From an uncultured Bacilli bacterium (GTDB taxonomy: Bacteria > Bacillota_I > Bacilli_A > RF39 > UBA660), in contig CANQAF010000011.1 in NCBI GenBank assembly GCA_947588975.1, positions 1 through 23,475 on the forward strand: 23,475 nt of DNA. Direction: 5' to 3'. The notes below the pieces were generated by a model, which was not told the DNA's origin, did no database searches, and saw only the letters and a program-made list of their open reading frames with translations. Shown piece after piece: positions 21,626 to 23,475 of this stretch (the stretch's first letter is position 1; the number at the start of each line of letters is the position of its first letter). A program made the position numbers and the translations under genes.

Positions 21626-22959
21626 GATGCATCACTTTCTTTCATTGCTTGTTTAAATGGTTCTACATAATCAAAATTTAAAATTGCATAGATATTTCCT
21701 TTGGTTTTTTGTTTGATATAGGTTACACTATCGGATAAAGAATCAAATACGGTAATCGTTTTTTCATCAATGCCTGCATATTTTAAACGTGTTGCAATAT
21801 CATAACGGTGAATTCCTACACAGACAAATTTATGAACATTGAGTTTATTTAACAATTCAAAATCAATATCATATAACCAAGATAAATCATCAAATTGATA
21901 ACGTCTACTAATTTCTTTCCAACCAATGACAATTGTTTTTTCCTCTTGATATCTACTTACATAGAGTAAGGACTGATTGAATGTTGAACTATTTTCATTT
22001 TTGTTATTGAGTACGGTTACGACACGATCATGATATTCAAATACATCAAATAATTTTTTATTTTTATGAACATGTGATAATGTATCACATATTTTCTCTT
22101 TTTGTAAACCAATTAAACTAGTGATTGTAAATGCTGCCAAGGTATTGTAAACATCATATAAAATCAAATGAGGTAATTCAATGGAATAGGTGTGGTTAAT
22201 AATAATCTTAGAATTGGAATAATCGATTTTGGTCACTATGTTATCCGCTTTTGGTTTTTGAAATTGACATGCTGTACAATGATAATCACCAATGTTTTCA
22301 AAATTATAGTAATTATATTCTAGTTTTTGATTACATTTAGGACAGTAATTAATATTTAAGTTCATAAATTTATTTTTTGTGTAAGAATATTGATTTTTTA
22401 AAATGGAATAATAGGTAATAGGTCCATTATGTTTGAGTGCGAATTTTTGAAGATAAGGATCATCCGCATTCAAAATTAAATGCATGGATGGTGTGAGTGC
22501 TTTTAAAATTTCTTCAAAGACTAAATCAAAATGACCTTGTCTAGGTGGTTGATCACGACTGATGTTAGAAATGACAACATAATGAGGCTTAATGGATTGA
22601 AATACATATTTCGCATATCGTTCATCAATTTCATATACAATCGCATCTGCTTTAATTTTTCCCAAAAAAGATGAGTGTTCTAGTAGTAAAGTGGTAATAC
22701 CAGGTGTTAAATTAGAGCCTATTTTATTATGCGCTACTTTATAGTTTTGATCTTCTAAAGTTTTTGCGATTAAAGAGGAAATACTTCCTTTTCCAGAACT
22801 ACCGGTTACAGCGATTACTAATTTTGGAAGATGAAAAGCTGTTAATATATTTTTATCTAATTTTAAAGCAATTAAACCCGGTAAAGAACTACCACGTTTT
22901 AATATTTTTCCTGCTAGTACAATCACTTTTCCTATTATGATGCATAGTATATGATACAT
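21622..22959 (-). CDS. murT: MurT-like Mur ligase (lipid II amidation)
   Basis: The ATP-dependent ligase half of the MurT-GatD pair, at the inner face of the membrane. The 445-residue protein matches MurT throughout: RGSSLPGLIALKLD near the start, NKIGSNLTPGIT, EIDE (110-113), RDQ (135-137), LNADDP, a four-Cys zinc ribbon (206, 209, 228, 231; CPKC...CTAC) inserted in the central domain, YNTLAAFT, and SWLYDIDFELL in the C-terminal domain. The P-loop is GSSGKGS (53-59): GKGS is like FolC, while MurT usually has GTNGKTT. The S. aureus KNPAGMN segment is replaced by KNENSSTFN. The start at 22959 is chosen because AAGGGTGG lies just before it; an ATG at 22977 has no ribosome site. Confidence 0.85.
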   Translation of the reverse strand: MYHILCIIIGKVIVLAGKILKRGSSLPGLIALKLDKNILTAFHLPKLVIAVTGSSGKGSISSLIAKTLEDQNYKVAHNKIGSNLTPGITTLLLEHSSFLGKIKADAIVYEIDERYAKYVFQSIKPHYVVISNISRDQPPRQGHFDLVFEEILKALTPSMHLILNADDPYLQKFALKHNGPITYYSILKNQYSYTKNKFMNLNINYCPKCNQKLEYNYYNFENIGDYHCTACQFQKPKADNIVTKIDYSNSKIIINHTYSIELPHLILYDVYNTLAAFTITSLIGLQKEKICDTLSHVHKNKKLFDVFEYHDRVVTVLNNKNENSSTFNQSLLYVSRYQEEKTIVIGWKEISRRYQFDDLSWLYDIDFELLNKLNVHKFVCVGIHRYDIATRLKYAGIDEKTITVFDSLSDSVTYIKQKTKGNIYAILNFDYVEPFKQAMKESDAS

Positions 22960-22997
22960 AAAACCACCCTTATCCATTTGATTATTTTCTAGATTTC

Positions 22998-23006
22998 ATT
23001 ATAGCA
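22998..23006 (-). promoter_or_regulatory. Extended -10 promoter of murT-gatD
   Basis: On the minus strand TGCTATAAT (23006 down to 22998) is a perfect extended -10. No good -35 is seen, as is common for this class. It is divergent from the promoter of the STAS-like gene. Confidence 0.6.
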
Positions 23007-23050
23007 TATATTTGTAGATTATGATAGATTTGAACATAATATTTCTAGTT

Positions 23051-23079
23051 TTGTCGAAATGGTTTTTTAAATATATAAG
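23051..23079 (+). promoter_or_regulatory. Probable promoter of the STAS-like gene
   Basis: TTGTCG at 23051-23056 and TATAAG at 23074-23079, spacer 17. Both hexamers deviate from consensus. About 45 bases lie between this promoter and the murT one. Confidence 0.5.
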
Positions 23080-23112
23080 TTGTGATATAGTGTAGAAACG
23101 GAGGGAATTGAC

Positions 23113-23352
23113 ATGAAGACAAATTTGACTTATAGTGATGATGTATTATATGTAAATGTAGAAGGCAATTTAAATAAAAAAGGTGTTTCTAGTCTGCAAA
23201 AGAAAATGTATTCTGTCATTTCCGAATATGGTATTCAAGACATTGTCATTGATATTAAAGGAACCAGTAAGATTGACAAAACAGCTTTTTATGATATGTT
23301 GGATGACTATGATAGCCGTTATGGGGGCAATCTAAAAATTATGGAAAAATAG
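23113..23352 (+). CDS. Short STAS-domain-like protein
   Basis: A 79-residue protein with the pattern of anti-sigma-factor antagonists: DDVLYVNVEGNLNKKGVSSL (strand-strand-helix), DIVIDIKGTSKID (strand and the loop that carries the phosphorylated Ser in SpoIIAA), then a helix and GGNLKI. Where SpoIIAA has DSSG, this has DKTA (55-58), so Thr57 is the only candidate phosphosite. It stops about 35 residues before a normal STAS domain would end. GGAGGG is well placed before the ATG. No kinase or sigma partner is in the window. It could be an independent mini-STAS protein or an eroded gene. Confidence 0.6.
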   Translation: MKTNLTYSDDVLYVNVEGNLNKKGVSSLQKKMYSVISEYGIQDIVIDIKGTSKIDKTAFYDMLDDYDSRYGGNLKIMEK

Positions 23353-23381
23353 TTCACATTTTTCTTTTTTTATGGTATGAT
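23353..23381 (+). promoter_or_regulatory. Promoter of tRNA-Leu
   Basis: TTCACA at 23353-23358 and TATGAT at 23376-23381, spacer 17. The -35 begins on the base after the STAS stop codon; no terminator separates them, so the STAS transcript may run into the tRNA. Confidence 0.55.
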
Positions 23382-23389
23382 TTTTCTAT

Positions 23390-23475
23390 GCAAGAGTGGT
23401 GGAATTGGTAGACACGCAGGCTTGAGGGGCTTGTGAGAATATCTCGTGTGGGTTCAAGTCCCATCTTTTGCACCA
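23390..23475 (+). tRNA. tRNA-Leu (anticodon GAG)
   Basis: An 86-base class II tRNA with acceptor GCAAGAG/CTTTTGC, anticodon stem CAGGC/GCTTG around TTGAGGG giving GAG, a long variable arm (tgagaatatctcg), T arm GTGGG-TTCAAGT-CCCAT, discriminator A and an encoded CCA. It ends on the last base of the window; further tRNAs may follow. Confidence 0.94.

Overview
The window is AT-rich, gene-dense DNA from a low-GC Gram-positive bacterium (Bacillota). Several traits point to the Erysipelotrichia/Mollicutes side of Bacilli, probably a gut commensal: the GatA active-site segment reads DTGDSIRKPA as I recall from mycoplasmas, aminoacyl-tRNA synthetase genes sit behind T-box leaders, there is a Coat F protein, and there is a large mucin-type M60 surface peptidase. 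TGA is a stop here (gatC, gatD, murT and the first coat gene end in it) and Trp is TGG, so the mycoplasma code is not used. The lineage is an inference.

Region by region. 1-2928: 3' part of a membrane-anchored M60 metallopeptidase whose true start lies before the window. 2998-9627: a T-box-controlled operon gatC-gatA-gatB-asnS-aspS, with best specifier AAC (Asn), holding both the transamidation route and the direct synthetases. 9668-10366: a divergent protein-kinase-like protein. 10464-10711: a tRNA-Asn/tRNA-Glu unit with its own promoter and terminator. 10777-12165: a protein built of ten 34-residue repeats. 12293-12725: two overlapping small genes, the second a Coat F protein. 12788-13805: a promoter, a decayed small reading frame and an AraC-type regulator with a GyrI-like effector domain. 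13884-17045: nitroreductase, a HerA/TraG-like P-loop ATPase and a Cys-rich repeat protein, closely spaced. 17169-20891: a second T-box (specifier TTC, Phe) driving pheS-pheT. 20906-22959, minus strand: murT-gatD, the lipid II amidation pair. 23051-23475: a short STAS-like protein and tRNA-Leu(GAG), which ends on the last base.

How the genes work together. Much of the window concerns charging of Asn, Asp, Glu/Gln and Phe tRNAs, with transcription tuned by uncharged tRNA through T-boxes; the tRNA-Asn and tRNA-Glu genes lie about 0.9 kb past aspS.

The most unusual points are: (1) a GatD homologue that has kept the family's frame but has Gly and Ile where the catalytic Cys and His should be, next to a MurT with a FolC-like P-loop; (2) the ATPase plus 14-cysteine protein pair, an unassigned two-gene module; (3) the 34-residue repeat protein with signs of recent duplication. 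All family assignments come from recognising motifs by eye; no database search was run.
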